Origin: Avena insularis | Lineage: Eukaryota > Streptophyta > Magnoliopsida > Poales > Poaceae | Length of the DNA: 64,000 nucleotides | Reading direction: 5' to 3' | Assembly: GCA_023614405.1 (NCBI GenBank) | Contig: CM042697.1 | Coordinates: 305,010,323 to 305,074,322, forward strand | Shown: positions 34,311 to 46,017 of the stretch, one piece after another | Layout of the letters: each line of letters starts with the position of its first letter | Position numbering within the stretch: position 1 is the first letter of the stretch | Program-made: the position numbers and the translations under genes | The notes under the pieces: model-generated | Told to the model about the DNA's origin: nothing | Database searches by the model: none | The model's input: the letters and a program-made list of their open reading frames with translations, nothing else

Positions 34311-34544
34311 TCAATTGGAGGGGGGAATCCAATTGACAGCCTCGATTTGTACCCTAGCTCGTCTGAGAGCTAGCTTTGCTTCAACTAATTCTTTTGTACC
34401 CTCAGCTTTACTCAAGTTAGCTGCGGCTATTTCAAGTGCATGTTGATCTTCTTTCGGATCAATATCACCACCCAGTTCCGCGTCATTTTCTAAAATTATG
34501 ATCTCATTATTAACTATTCTCGCAAAACCGCTCCACAAAACCGC
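34311..34544 (-). pseudogene. atpE: Plastid atpE 3' fragment
   Basis: Epsilon subunit of chloroplast ATP synthase. Reads [60 protein letters not shown] and ends [10 protein letters not shown] plus the native stop. The first 55 or so residues are missing. The frame is fully open. Confidence 0.93.
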
Positions 34545-34670
34545 CCTCTTTATGGACACAATAGGGGCCTCATCCTTTTAGAACTTCTAGACCGGAGTGC
34601 TCTTACTTCAAGGATAAAACAAACTATCTATTCTAAAAATCGTTATCACTACAAGCTCCAATACCACGGG

Positions 34671-34738
34671 GTAGCGATAGAAATGTGAATTAGTACCCGT
34701 ATCTGCTGATACCTGAATTTCTTCCACTTTTGAATCAG
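34671..34738. repeat. Mosaic repeat, relative of 61366-61437
   Basis: 'gaaatgtgaattagtacccg', 'tatctgctgatacctgaatt' and 'cttttgaatcagctagg' are shared with 61366-61437. Confidence 0.9.
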
Positions 34739-35173
34739 CTAGGAACAAAGGCTGAAATACAATAGAATCCTCAATTTAAGTAGTTCTCTCTTCTCCTTGT
34801 TCCTGCTCCTAACTCCGTCGGAGAAGGGCAATAAATCGTTCTTAAAACCAGCATTCTGAAGTTTAAGATCAAAGAGTCGGGCGGAAAAAGTTAAACTAGA
34901 TAGCTATATGAGTGAAACAAAACACCTTATAAATTTGTAGTAAAAAGACAAAATCTCATTTCCTACGTACAAGAAAAAAGTTGAAGTAAACATAAGCAGT
35001 GTAAAAATTTTATCCCAAGATTGATATTTTTTAATTAGTCATCCTATCTTGAAGCGGGCAAGAATAAAGGATTCGCGATATGGAATTCCATTACTAGAAT
35101 ATTCCTAGTTCGTTAACGAGGTTGCAGTTCTACACGAATAAAAACAGACCTATCTTCTCTTTCTTGGCTGTGT
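34739..35173. other. Unassigned mosaic segment
   Basis: No gene recognised. Confidence 0.4.
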
Positions 35174-35286
35174 CGACCCGAACCTGGAACAAAGTGACAA
35201 AAAAGAATATTTAGTACATTTGAAAAGAAACATGAGGATCTGCGGGTACCACCGTTAGACGTGGACAAGGTCCGTTTTCTTTAACT
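35174..35286 (+). repeat. Mosaic repeat copy 1 of 2
   Basis: Direct match to 36420-36531 ('ctggaacaaagtgacaaaaa', 'gaaacatgaggatctgcgg', 'ggacaaggtcc'). Confidence 0.92.
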
Positions 35287-35492
35287 TGACACCATCACGT
35301 CTCAGGGTCGTATGCCTGGAACAAAAAGGATCATCGTACAATTTCGGCGATTACAAAAAAGAAGGAGGCGAGCTCCCAATCTCTCTTTGTCTTTCCACTT
35401 CCCTCGTTTAGGAACAAACACTTCACCAAATTCTTTTGAGTCCCGGCCCGGTTTTTCCCCATTAACCAATTACGTTACGACCACTGAACAAA

Positions 35493-35627
35493 TTGATTCG
35501 TCATGGTAGAGAAGAAAAACGGCGCACGGACCGTACTCGAGCTTCAGATCAATGTCCCCAGAAGCAAGGAGTATGCCTGCGTGTTTCGACGAGAACACCG
35601 AAAAAACCTAATTCAGCTCTACGTAAG
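35493..35627 (+). pseudogene. rps12: Mitochondrial rps12 5' fragment
   Basis: Ribosomal protein S12. Reads [38 protein letters not shown] and NSALRK, the N-terminal third of plant mitochondrial RPS12. The frame continues open for another 37 codons of unrelated sequence (PVPPKSKH…) to 35739, so a chimeric protein is formally encoded. The native ATG is not visible directly upstream. Confidence 0.92.
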
Positions 35628-35739
35628 CCGGTACCCCCTAAATCAAAGCACAGACTCTACTCACCCACGCGTTTTCGACCTACAGAGGGAGAAATCATCG
35701 AAATATCCTCCTCCCCACCTAGGCACTTCCCCTTGAGGT

Positions 35740-36419
35740 AGAAGTTCGAAAACCCTTTGAGGATCCAACCCACGATGGAAAAAATCCCAAATCCTAGAAT
35801 GGGGCCGGCTACCACTAGTTTTGCTAATTGGTTGTTCATGGGAACTTTACTACTACTGGCGCGACGGATGGAGATGGCTGGCGAGGAGCATGGGGGAAAG
35901 TAGATTCTTCGTTGAATTTCAACGCCCTAGGCTCTTGAGATGGGGTCCCTTGAAACGAAATAGAAGGTTTCTTCACTTTGACCCTGGACCCCCGGAGATG
36001 GATAACCCTAAGGATATGTTTGAGATATGGCTCAGGGTGAGAAGGTCCCCGATGCTTTCGAAAAGCTTCCTAATCTAATTAATGGAATATGAATTGGGTC
36101 TTTCCAGCTCAGATACCGACTTACTTGGTTCGTGTTATAAGTGCACCCAGCAGCAGGTAGCTATGGATCTTTTGTTAGAGTAATCCTGCTAATGTTAGAG
36201 TGATCCCAATTCATTTAATAGAACCAACATTGAGGGTGAACGCTTAGCTTAGGACTTAAATACATTTTTGTCGTATTAGTCTGCGAATCACAACTGAACC
36301 AGTTGACACTTGACACATAGGCGGTGAATCGGGTTGAAAGTGAAAGTCGCCAAAAAGTGGCGGAATGCTCTCGAAACCAATTCACTTGGAAAGTTGGTCC
36401 ATTTGTCTCATTAGACTTT
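35740..36419. other. Unassigned mosaic segment
   Basis: An open frame at 35821-36078 (MLIGCSWELYYYWRD…) and a minus frame at 35839-35657 match nothing I recognise. Confidence 0.4.
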
Positions 36420-36531
36420 GACCCGATCCTGGAACAAAGTGACAAAAAAGAATCTTTAGTCCATTTGGAAAGAAACATGAGGATCTGCGGGTACCATCGT
36501 TAGACATGGACAAGGTCCATTTTCTTTAACT
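36420..36531 (+). repeat. Mosaic repeat copy 2 of 2
   Basis: Partner of 35174-35286. Confidence 0.92.
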
Positions 36532-37577
36532 AAATCGGGTCAAAATCTCAGGTTCTTTTATTTATGGTACAGAAGGAGGTGAGATTAGGTTCCCTTTTCT
36601 TCATTTTTGCATTTCTTATTCCACTATTCCGAATATTTGGTTTTCTTGCTTATCTTACTCTTTTTCTTCAGCATACTAGTACGATCAAGGCGGGATATTG
36701 ATTCGATTTGAGAATTTTAAACTACGAGGATAAGATGTCAGAAATATTGGTATCCAAAGAAAGGTTCCTACTGGGCATTCCTTTTTTTTCAATTTAAGAG
36801 CGCCTTCTTCTTTTTTTTCTGGCCTTGGCTACAAAGAGAGCTATGGAGCCTAGCTGAAAGCTTGACAAGGCCTATTTAGTGTATTCGGCCACCCAACCAC
36901 TCGCAGAAAGAATGGGGCATTCAAAACCAGATAGGGCTTCCTTCTCCTAGGGTTGCTCTGAGGTTACAAAGGCGTGGGCTGGCTTACTAATACGGAGAGG
37001 GTTCCGAATGAATCCAAAACTTCTGCGTTTTGTTGGTAGAACCCACGCCAATATCATACTCGCTGATGGATCGGCAAGTACTCCATGGTCAGCGGCTATC
37101 AGCTAACGTTATGGGCCGTTAGTGGTGGTTCATTGCCTATAGTGTTGTAATCCGGAATCCAAGTTTTGGAATTCTCTCAATTACAACTTATGCCCTCGAG
37201 TATGTCTAAAAACTCCATTATCTCGAGTTTACTGATCAGAGCTCTTGTTTGGAGCTTGAGAATTACCGGTAAGATTGTTCCCCTTTGTCAAGTGCACGAA
37301 CATAGTTCTCGTAGTACTGCTGATAAAAACTCTCAATTTCACGGGCATTGCTCTTCTTCACGCGGTTCGCGAGACTTTTTTGAATATTAATATTCATATT
37401 TGCATTTCAACATTAAGCGCGCATATTGGGAAAGGTAATGATGCCTTCTGTAATCTATTGAAGCTAGTGATATCAAAGATCAGAATCGATCAAGTTATTT
37501 TTTTTCATTTCTTAATTTTGTATTATGGTATTCCGATGAATCTTTTTTTAGTCTTGTTTATCTGATCTTACTTTCCT
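36532..37577. other. Unassigned mosaic segment
   Basis: About 1 kb without a recognised gene. 37105-37140 has a short inverted relative near 52755-52780. Confidence 0.4.
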
Positions 37578-37733
37578 ACCTACTAAAATATCACCAGTTT
37601 CTACCCAGGTTCCCAACCTAACAACTCCATTTATGTCCAAATTGCGGAGTAAATTTTCTTCTAGAAGTGGTATTTCTTTAGTGATTTTTTTAGCAGAGCA
37701 TTGGCTTGTTGTATCCGTCTGAATTTCATATTT
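37578..37733 (-). pseudogene. rpoB: Plastid rpoB fragment
   Basis: Beta subunit of the plastid-encoded RNA polymerase. Minus strand reads [40 protein letters not shown] and DILVG, an internal RpoB stretch of about 50 residues, open throughout. Confidence 0.92.
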
Positions 37734-37930
37734 CCGAATGTGAAACCTGTTCAACCTATTAGAATAAGTTCAAGAACGGATCCTGAAGGAAAAGAAAAAT
37801 GGAGCAGATCCGATTCCGTTGACCATCAAACAGTTTCTTAATTATGTTATGTCAAATGAAGGGAAAAAGGAAGTCTCTTGCTGAACACGGAGTTTCCGAA
37901 GCTATAAGAGTTCTTGGTTAAATGGGAATT

Positions 37931-38035
37931 ATGCCTAGATCCCGCGCAAATGGAAATTTCATTGATAAGACCTTCTCAATTGTAGCCAATATTTTATTTC
38001 GAATAATTCCGACAACCTCAGGAGAAGGATTGTAA
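37931..38035 (+). pseudogene. ycf3: Plastid ycf3 exon 1 fragment
   Basis: Photosystem I assembly factor. ATG 37931 gives [20 protein letters not shown] and [12 protein letters not shown], the start of plastid ycf3, then a stop at 38033. The rest of the gene is absent. Confidence 0.92.
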
Positions 38036-38599
38036 ATAATGATTGCAGACTTAATGCCAGCTCACGACGGCTTCACTCACATGATCCGAGATTTTTTCAT
38101 AGCTCTCATGATGATGAAATTGAACATTGATTGATATATGAAAGCAAGAAAGTTTCTAGGAGAAGCTCCTCGTAAGGGCGTGAGATGGTCATACCTTCTC
38201 ACTCTAGCCTGACTATTGCCTTCCATTCTTGGGTTGATTTTCCAGGCGTCTTTGTCGGCATGCATATTGGCTTCTCGGAAATTCATTCTTTTAAACAGGA
38301 GGTCTAGAGCCTCCTCTAGGGGGGCATCATCACGATCCTGCTCTTTATCCTTTCTTCTTATCCTCATCTTCCGAATCGTCAAGTGAGCAAGACTACATAA
38401 TAAGAGAGTGCGGGAATGGATCTAAGACTGATGGCTGACCGGCCTACACCGACCCACCGAACCCTTAGCCCTTGCTTCAATTAGAGCAACATACGAAGCA
38501 TCTAATATTTTAAGATTTCTCATTTCTTTTTGATTTCCCATCTGAATTAGTCAATCAAGGCATCCATCTATCGTAGACTCTAAAACCCTCTTTTGAGAT
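38036..38599. other. Unassigned mosaic segment
   Basis: A minus open frame at 38382-38077 rich in Arg/Lys/Asp is not recognised. Confidence 0.4.
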
Positions 38600-38693
38600 T
38601 CTTTTTGAAAGCTGCTCGAGTTTTAGCAAAAGCTGCCCTACGAGGTCGCATTGATTGGTTGAAAGGGTTGAAAGAAAATTTAGTTCTGGGGGA
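38600..38693 (+). pseudogene. rpoC2: Plastid rpoC2 fragment
   Basis: Reads [20 protein letters not shown] and KENLVLG, a conserved patch of the plastid RNA polymerase beta'' subunit. About 30 residues; flanks unrelated. Confidence 0.85.
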
Positions 38694-38765
38694 CTGAGTT
38701 CCTAATTATGGCGGAAAAAAAAGTATACCATCCCACCCGGCCTAACCCGGAGGGGTGAAGGTTCC
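38691..38765 (+). repeat. Mosaic repeat copy 2 of 2
   Basis: Partner of 29012-29080; it begins exactly where the rpoC2 fragment ends, so the junction lies at or in the repeat. Confidence 0.85.
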
Positions 38766-38976
38766 TCTCGGAGAATTTTGTCGCTTGCTACGCCCTTCCT
38801 CGTCTCTGGGCGTCTAGGTATCCACCGCAAGCCTTTCCTCCTTTTTCCTAATAATATGCTCAAAATTGGTCCAAAAAAGCTCAAAAAGTTCTTATCCATA
38901 TAGGGGTCAAAGTTACTCAAAGTTCTTGTGCGCACCAAAAACTACCTCCATTTTCGGATCAGTTCTATCTCCCCTA

Positions 38977-39102
38977 GCCGCGGATCTACCTTATGGATGG
39001 ATCAATAAATGTTTGGATTTATGTCATTATTTTTTACGCGGAGTTGTTGAATATCAACAACTTATTACACAGAATCCCATTTTTTAGAGCGAGTTGAGGG
39101 AG
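38977..39102 (+). pseudogene. ndhH: Plastid ndhH fragment
   Basis: Subunit H of the plastid NDH complex. Reads [36 protein letters not shown]; a one-base loss in the following T-run breaks the frame before LERVEG. About 40 residues of the middle of NdhH. Confidence 0.9.
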
Positions 39103-39277
39103 CATTTCTTTGAGTATATCTCTCAACTAGGGCCAAAAAGCTCTAAAGAGTCTTAGGTTCATTATGCTCTTCTTCCTGAAAATGGGAAGTATTATGATTT
39201 CTTCAAATTGTTGTAGTGTAGTATTGTGGTTTTTCAGTAAAGACCCCGACCTATAAATATTCACAGCCTGGCTCATA

Positions 39278-39440
39278 CGGGCGGACAATATTCACCCAGA
39301 GCCCCGTTGCGATCACAATGCTGTTCTTGAAGGACCTTACCTTAGAGCCAAAAAAAGGGAATAGAAGTAAGGAAGACTACTGACATAGGGCGGCGGGTGA
39401 GCTCAACCAAACAAGCAACGAATTTTGGAGCGCGAAACTA
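39278..39440 (+). repeat. Mosaic repeat copy 2 of 2
   Basis: Partner of 33034-33213; its right end abuts the nad1 fragment. Confidence 0.92.
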
Positions 39441-39444
39441 AGGT

Positions 39445-39600
39445 TTTTCCAGCGGAAATACTTTGTTTAATTCTACCACTTCTACTGCTATAGCCTTTTT
39501 AGTGCTAGCTGAACGTAAAATAATGGCTTTTGTGCAACGTCGAAAGGGTCCTGATGTAGTGAGATCGTTCGGATTGTTACAATCTCTAGCAGATGGTTTG
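39445..39600 (+). pseudogene. nad1: Mitochondrial nad1 exon 1 fragment
   Basis: Complex I subunit 1. Reads [13 protein letters not shown], then after a frameshift [20 protein letters not shown] and [15 protein letters not shown]. This is the start of NAD1 (first few residues missing) with an indel near 39488. Confidence 0.92.
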
Positions 39601-39759
39601 TTCTTTGTAGACATATAAGTACATGTCAATCCAAGAAAGTGGATGGTTAAGCGCCATTCAGCAGTTCAACAAGAACTATTCGTCACTTTTTAGCTAGATG
39701 TCCAGTCAACTGCGAATAGCACATAGACAACCTTTGAAGTCAAATATATTTTTTAGTAG

Positions 39760-39858
39760 AATGGTCTTAGTGGAAGCATTCTAGAAGAGATTGGTAACCT
39801 GAAGCTGCTAAAAGTTCTTCATCTCCCCGGATGCAAGTTCACAGGCACCATCCCTTGG
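39760..39858 (+). pseudogene. LRR receptor kinase fragment (nuclear)
   Basis: Reads NGLSGSILEEIGNLKLLKVL and HLPGCKFTGTIPW: one and a half plant leucine-rich repeats (LxxLxLxxCxFTGTIP). It resembles MSP1-like LRR receptor kinases, but the family call is tentative. Confidence 0.8.
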
Positions 39859-39865
39859 TCGAAAA

Positions 39866-39958
39866 GGCCAGTGAAATAGAGCTATTTGAGGTTCGAATTC
39901 TCGTCCCCTAGCTTCTGTCTTCATCTTCTTTGCTAGGCTATTATGGTCCTCGGGAATT
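39866..39958 (+). repeat. Mosaic repeat copy 1 of 2
   Basis: Matches 43985-44072 ('cagtgaaatagagctatt', 'gaggttcgaattctcgtc', 'ttcatcttctttg'). Confidence 0.9.
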
Positions 39959-41367
39959 GCTATTATTTCTACTTCTCGAGGGATAATGACAGATCGAGAG
40001 GCTTGGCAACCCCTGTCAATGTATGTTTGATTTGGGAGGCTACCAATTCTAGAATTTCTTCTCGAGACATTCCCGTCAGTCAAATTCTCTTCGGGATTGC
40101 GTATTGATGTTAATAGAGCAAAGAAGCTGCCTTCGAAGGTTTGGATTGACGTCGGAAAAGGAAGCCTTGAGGAAGAATTTGTTGAATACGAATGTAACTT
40201 TCCAACCTTCGATAAAAGGTACCATCCTTGGGATTTTTTTTTTGCATTTTCCCATCGGCCTAGAATTGCCTTTGTGATACTTTTCTGGAAATTGACTGGA
40301 TTTGGAAGAAAATGCACTCAACCTAACAAATCCTGCTCAATTCAAGTGGTTAGATTAACCCATTTCCTCACTTTTTTCCTTCACTGGGAATCATCTCTGA
40401 CTTCTTAAGGGCTTCTAGAAAACGTGACAAGTTTAGACATCAGTTTCTTACACGCCCTAGTGGACATCTTTCGTTATGGTAGAAAGCTTCAGTAAACATT
40501 AGTGTCTACATCAAAATGGATGCATGTTTGTTCTCATGAACTAGTTTGCTGTGATTCGATATAAATGTTTCCACTCATGAATGCTACCAACGCGAGTCAA
40601 TAACTCAAAGGTTGTTGGGACCAGTATCTGGCCATGTTATAGAGAAGTTTCTACTTCCCTTCGGTACAACGGTGCATTTGCATTGGGCATTTCTCGACCA
40701 GACAAGGTCGACTATTGCTTCTTATTTTTCTTCGTGATCCCCATCCCAATTCTTATTGTTTTTGAAGTCTCCTGAATGGGTTAGTCGAGAAGATTCCAGA
40801 CGGCGGTTGATGTGATTTCTGTGGAAACGGAAAAGAAGGAGGGTATGATGCAGCAAGGCAAAAAACACACTCGTCTTTTTACGAAAACCAACAGAAATCC
40901 CACTGGCAAAGGTGGTGTGCCGGTATCGACCCGTTGAATGAGCTAAAAGAACGTAGTAACTGGAATCAAAGATATATCTTTGTAGAGTGAAAGGAAAGAT
41001 TAAGCCAATCCTGCGGTGAAAGCAAAAGAAGAACCCAATACTACAGAATTTCTCGCCCTTGGCGAGATAGAAGTTATCATAAAATGGAGCCTGAAAAATC
41101 GCTAATTTAGAGGAAAAAATGGAGAATATCTTTCAGAACTCTAGAATGAATTTCACTTGGAGCAACAGGGGTCAGGTCACACTATATCAATATCATCATT
41201 ATCTTACAACTTCTTCGCACTAATGGAGGACATGAATTCTGGGCAAATTATATATGTTACTGTCTATTAAAAAAGGACTTCTAGGCAATCGATTCAATTC
41301 ATTCCCCAATTTTAGGCTTGATGCTGCGCATTATTAAGAATATCATATAGGAAGATGGACTAGCTCG
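39959..41367. other. Unassigned mosaic segment
   Basis: About 1.4 kb; open frames at 40097-40408 and 40581-40775 are not recognised. A 22-bp phrase at 40919-40940 repeats the LRR-fragment phrase 'ggtatcgacccgttgaatga'. Confidence 0.4.
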
Positions 41368-41467
41368 AGACCTTAGTTGTTTTGACTATATTATTTGGTG
41401 TAACTAGTTATTCGTTGCCTTGGGATCAAATTGGTTATTGGGCAGTCAAAATTGTGACAGGTGTACC
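41368..41467 (+). pseudogene. petB: Plastid petB fragment
   Basis: Cytochrome b6. Reads [20 protein letters not shown] and [11 protein letters not shown], a membrane/loop stretch of about 32 residues; the family continues with DAIPVIG, which is lost here. Confidence 0.92.
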
Positions 41468-42317
41468 CTCGCTTTACCGTTTTATATAGAAATGGTGCTC
41501 CCTAGACAAGGAACATATTAAAGAAGAACAGAAGAGGAAGGAGACTGTGCAGATTACGCTTCTTTAGAGGCTTGCTTTACTCCTGGGGATTTCTTCCCAC
41601 CGGATTCTTTGCTCCTCCTCTAGCATCGAACTATTCCATTCCACTGCTGAATGACAGAACGGAAACGAAAGCTTTTTCTTACTGATTGGCTGATCCTAGG
41701 AGTTCAGACTAACGATTAGATGGTTGTTCGCTTGTGTGCTTATTTTCCTGAATCATGTTTCTAGTGGCGAGTAACTACTACGAAAGGTACGGAAAACGGA
41801 AAAGGCAAAGCACATGAAAGAAAAGAAGCTCCTCAAGCAGTGCCAGATGATGAGAAAATAGCGACGGATCCATCTTATGGAATTTGAATCCTAACCAGAG
41901 GAGACTTTCGACCAAACAAAACCTCTTGGTTTACTAGTTGGCAGCATGGATTGCTATTCGTTCGACTACCACTAGTCTGCTTAAGGTCAAATCTTAGCTA
42001 TACCAAGCTAAGGGAAAGGAAGAAAGCAGGTGTTGAGAAATGAGAAGTGGAGTAGGATGGCTATCTATATTAGATTCCCGTAGGAGTCGAGCCTCAACAC
42101 CCCCATTGGAACATGTTTACTGGTTTCTTCTTTTCTTCATATCATAATGGAATTAATAAACAAGAGTTTTATGGTTTGACTTTCTTCTTTTTTCGCATCT
42201 TGACCTATGTGGAGTGAAGGAAAGGAAGCTGTATCTCCAGACATATAAGCTTAATCCAATTGCACATCTCGGCAAAGAAGATTCTAGAATCGATCGCTAA
42301 AGAGTCCTGAAATGGAA
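41468..42317. other. Unassigned mosaic segment
   Basis: No gene recognised. Confidence 0.4.
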
Positions 42318-42490
42318 GTTTCTAGCATTGCAGCTCTGTTTTGTTCAAGAAGTCTTTCTCCAGTGTTTGGTTCAGAAGGCGGGATGGAAGAGAGATAATG
42401 GGCTCATCGTGCGATAAGGTCGCACCATGGAAGCTGAAGATTCGAGAGAGAGTGAATTGATCATGGTAGAAAGAACCGTCAGTTAAGGAT
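42318..42490 (+). repeat. Mosaic repeat copy 1
   Basis: Its two halves recur in swapped order downstream: 'attgcagctctg…caagaag…ggcgggatggaagagag' at 42949-43050 and 'catggaagctgaag…gaattgatcatggta' at 42869-42945. A third short copy is at 45470-45495. Confidence 0.88.
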
Positions 42491-42740
42491 CCCCGAAAAA
42501 ACAAATAGGCTCGGGAAATTATCATCTTAGCGATAGCAAGTGGATAGTAGATCTGGCTCCATCCCTTGAATCCGCTGTAACTGATATAATATTGTACGAG
42601 AGACCCGCAAATAAATAAGGAAACCCGCTTAAAACGCTTTTTAAGTAGAAGCTGAGCCATTACCTGCTAGCATATCTCCCCAACAGGACTCCCCCACCCC
42701 CCAACGTAATTAGAAGTTCTGACAATCCAGTCGGGCAAAG

Positions 42741-42800
42741 GAGAGAGAGGGATTCGAACCCTCAATAGTTCCTATTACTATACCGGTTTTCAAGACCGAA
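42741..42800 (-). pseudogene. trnS-UGA: Plastid trnS-UGA, 3' part
   Basis: Minus strand gives the anticodon arm CCGGTCTTGAAAACCGG (one base altered on the 5' side), the long variable arm TATAGTAATAGGAACTAT, and the T arm GAGGGTTCGAATCCCTC. The D arm and 5' acceptor strand are replaced by other sequence, so no folded tRNA is possible. Confidence 0.85.
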
Positions 42801-42839
42801 GGCAAAAACCAGGGAATTATGGAGTATGTACCTCGATTT

Positions 42840-43050
42840 CGGTCAACACAAGAAAGAACAATCTAGAAGCGCCATGGAAGCTGAAGGTTCGAGAGAGAGT
42901 GAATTGATCATGGTACAAAGAACCGTTAGTTAAGGCACGATGAGGTTTCTAGAATTGCAGCTCTGTTGTGTTCAAGAAGTATTTCTCCAGGGTTCAGTTC
43001 AGAAGGCGGGATGGAAGAGAGAGAATCGGGTCAACGTGCTACAAGGTCGA
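42840..43050 (+). repeat. Mosaic repeat copy 2
   Basis: Partner of 42318-42490 with halves rearranged, and of 25160-25224 in inverted form. Confidence 0.88.
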
Positions 43051-43406
43051 TCAATCACTCAAACTGTTCGGTATCTCTACAATTGAGTGAGCTGTGTTGC
43101 AAAGGAAAATGATGAAATTGCTTACTTTTCAAATGCGTGAATTTCCATGCTTTTCTGTGATCGCAGCATCAAAAAGAAAGTCTGAATTTTCCACGGATGC
43201 CGACTTTCGTCCCTCGATTCCTATAGGCGGCTTCTCTATCGATCCTGACTTAGTATAGAAACCGGTATAAAAGACAAGTGCTCACCCTCAACTCCAAGGA
43301 ATGGGAGTGAATTATTTGGAGGAATCCATTTTCTTAAAACGTGACAAGTCTTTCTTTCAGATAAACGTTAGTCAAACCACCTAGGTTGTGTTTGTTCTGG
43401 AGAGTT

Positions 43407-43464
43407 CAGCCTTCAACCACAGAAGTAGGGTTCAAGAACCTTCCATGTGGCTCAGGGATGAGAA
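43407..43464 (+). repeat. Dispersed mosaic repeat (CCTTCCATGTGG type)
   Basis: Plus copy of the repeat at 29103-29157. Confidence 0.88.
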
Positions 43465-43984
43465 AAGGGGTCAAAAAGCCAAAAAAACAATTAATTTTAG
43501 CCCTTATAAAAAGAAAACGGATTCTTGAACCTCTTTCACGCTCATGTCACGTCGAGCTAATATTTTGCGTTTGGAAGAGAGAATCCAGGAGAAGGTCATA
43601 GCCGAAATAGGATTCATTTTGGCTAGAGCGCACAAATACGCTATATATTTGACACAGGTTTCCCGTAATGCAGGAACTATGGCGAATGCATCTATCGGAC
43701 CCCTACCAATGTCCTTACAAGTTTGACAAACTTCCGGCTTGGGTCAGGATACAAAGTTACCCGGGATGGGCTTGCCCTCTGGATCACGCTGGGTCCTTGC
43801 TTGTTCCGAAGCTTTAAAGAGAGAAACAAAAGGTTAGGAGTTTGGAATGGCAACTAGTCACTTCTTGCTGAAGATCTGTTCAGTGAAGGAAAGGGGATTA
43901 AGATTTCAAGATAGAAAGAAGTTGATAGGAGGCAACATACCGTGTTCAGATCACTAAAAGGGGCAATCTTCCACTCAGAACAGA
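43465..43984. other. Unassigned mosaic segment
   Basis: A 60-codon frame at 43544-43726 (MSRRANILRLEERIQEKVIA…) is not recognised. Confidence 0.4.
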
Positions 43985-44072
43985 CTAGTGAAATAGAGCT
44001 ATTGAAGGTTCGAATTCTCGTCCCCTAGCTTATGTCTTCATCTTCTTTGTCGGGCTATTATGGTCCTCCGTA
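43985..44072 (+). repeat. Mosaic repeat copy 2 of 2
   Basis: Partner of 39866-39958. Confidence 0.9.
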
Positions 44073-44280
44073 GTGCAATTCAGGTCCATTTTCGAGATGA
44101 GAATAATCGATCATTCGAGTTTCTGAGGTATTGAATTAAAAATTATCATATAAAATAGAAGGTAGAAGAAAGGGATATAATAAAATTCTTGATTCGATCT
44201 TAGACCTAATTGATTTGATTAATGGATCAATAACAAAACCACCCATTTTATGAAAAATAAGGAGCATGCTCTTATTCAAA

Positions 44281-44346
44281 TTCAAAGAGCGTGTGGTTTA
44301 TGAACCCATTGAGATGACCCAAGAATTTCGCTATTTCAATTTTTCC
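44281..44346 (+). pseudogene. nad9: Mitochondrial nad9 3' fragment
   Basis: Complex I subunit 9. Reads KERVVYEPIEMTQEFRYFNF, the C-terminal end of NAD9 just before its final tryptophan-containing tail, which is lost. Confidence 0.85.
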
Positions 44347-44352
44347 CTATTT

Positions 44353-45296
44353 AGTAAGTGGAGAGAAATACGAATTTCTATCCGGTAAGCGCTAAGAAAG
44401 TAAGAGCGACCTAAACCCTATCATTTCTTTTTTTCGAGTAAGAAACACCGGTTTTGAAAGAATCAATGGTTTCGCAATCCGCTGGATCAGCTGAAAGTAC
44501 CGCGCAGAATCTCCGAAGGGAGCATCGTATCTTTCAGTTTGATGAAGCGAGTCTGAATTCCACAGATAGTTCTTCGATTCCTACCACCACAGCAAGTTCT
44601 GTCAGAACTATGACTGACAGATCCAATGGTAGTGTAATTAAAGGCCATCCAGGTCTTAACCTGACCAACCACTTTTCCTTATCTGTTAACGAGACTATAC
44701 ATTTCCTCTGCCTATGAGCTAGCTAAAGATCCATCGTTATCCTTTCCAGCAATGGAGGCGGAACTCGAGGTTGGGGACTCTTCTGTTTGGTCCCTTTGTT
44801 TTAGCAGGGACCATAGCACTTACTTTTTTTTTCAAGACAATAGGTACTGTTCCCTACCGAGACAAGGGACTCGAAATGATCACGATCAATCAAGTGGATC
44901 TGGAACGAATCTTGACAAGAAATCGTCTCCTATAAGATCCATCATTGACAAGGGACTTACCTTTCCTCGCAAAAAAAGCACGAGCGAGATATTATTCCTT
45001 AACAGGGATCTCAATTGCGGGAAGAAGTACAAAGGGCAAAGGGAGAAGTGGAAAGGTCAAACTCGTCTATCGGGGAAAGACAGGAAGGAGAAAAGTGTCA
45101 AATCACTTGTTTGATGTTAGGCTTCTTTTCTTCGTTTTAGCTCTTTCTAGTATCATCTACAAAATACCGTAGACAAAAGGTAGGACCAGATCATGCGAAG
45201 AGCTCTTTTCCCTATTGATTAGGAATCTCGATCAGAAACCACCGGCTTTTGCCTATTAGAAGATTAAGTAAGGGCGAGAAGATGCAGATCGCGGTT
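44353..45296. other. Unassigned mosaic segment
   Basis: Overlapping open frames at 44454-44717, 44752-45114 and 44945-45172 are not recognised. 'ccatccaggtcttaacc' at 44645 recurs at 63903. Confidence 0.4.
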
Positions 45297-45394
45297 CAAC
45301 CAAAAATTAGGATACATTCTGGGAAAATGGGACTTCCATGGAAGAGAAGCAAATGAAACGCTTTCATAAAAATTCTCGTAGAATGTAGAATGAA
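45297..45394 (+). repeat. Mosaic repeat copy 2 of 2
   Basis: Partner of 32496-32602. Confidence 0.9.
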
Positions 45395-45959
45395 GTTTTC
45401 ATTCTATACATGCCAGATCATGAATTAGTAACTGCATCCAATCTCCGAAAAGTCCCGATGGAAAATGGAAGTTTCTAGAATTGCAGCTCTATTCTGTTAA
45501 AAGTGGTCAGAAATCCATAAAAGAGTCCGACCACAACGAACGAATTAATTATCCTCCTAGAGAAACTTAGACTACTAAATAGAAAAGATTTGAAAATCTT
45601 GGCATGGGTCTCTTTTTTTTCTTTCTTTAGAGTTTTCTATATGCATAATTTCTCGATGTTTCGATGCCAGGTCAAGAGGGAAAAGGAACCGTGGCACTTC
45701 ACGTAAAGAGAAGCTTTGTCTGAGCTGAGAAACGCTCTGGCTAAACACCTTCCTCCGAGTTCTCTACTTATCTTCTCTTTCTTCGGACTCACTGAACCTT
45801 CTCAAAGACTCCCTTTTCAGTTTAGGTGTCAATTCCATAGAAGAAGATCCTTTCGAGTGTTTTTTGATTCATCGAGCTATGGTGATAACCAAACTCAAGC
45901 TAGGAAGGAGCCTTGTCCGCTATTACTTTTAGGCCTCATGGGTAGAGGTGTGAAAGAAT

Positions 45960-46017
45960 GACATCGCAGAGGATGGGAAGGACCCAATCGCCTGCCTCTT
46001 TCTTGGTCCACCCCCTG
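45960..46017 (+). repeat. Mosaic repeat copy 2 of 2
   Basis: Partner of 30300-30360. Confidence 0.88.

Noticed and set aside
38077..38382. 101-codon minus open frame
   Set aside because: Charged composition but no motif I know; neighbours are random organelle scraps.
40076..40408. Opposed open frames of 103 and 81-169 codons
   Set aside because: Both strands are open over the same DNA and neither resembles a known protein.
44752..45172. Overlapping plus open frames (120 and 75 codons)
   Set aside because: Basic, low-complexity proteins in two frames of the same DNA with no recognisable family.
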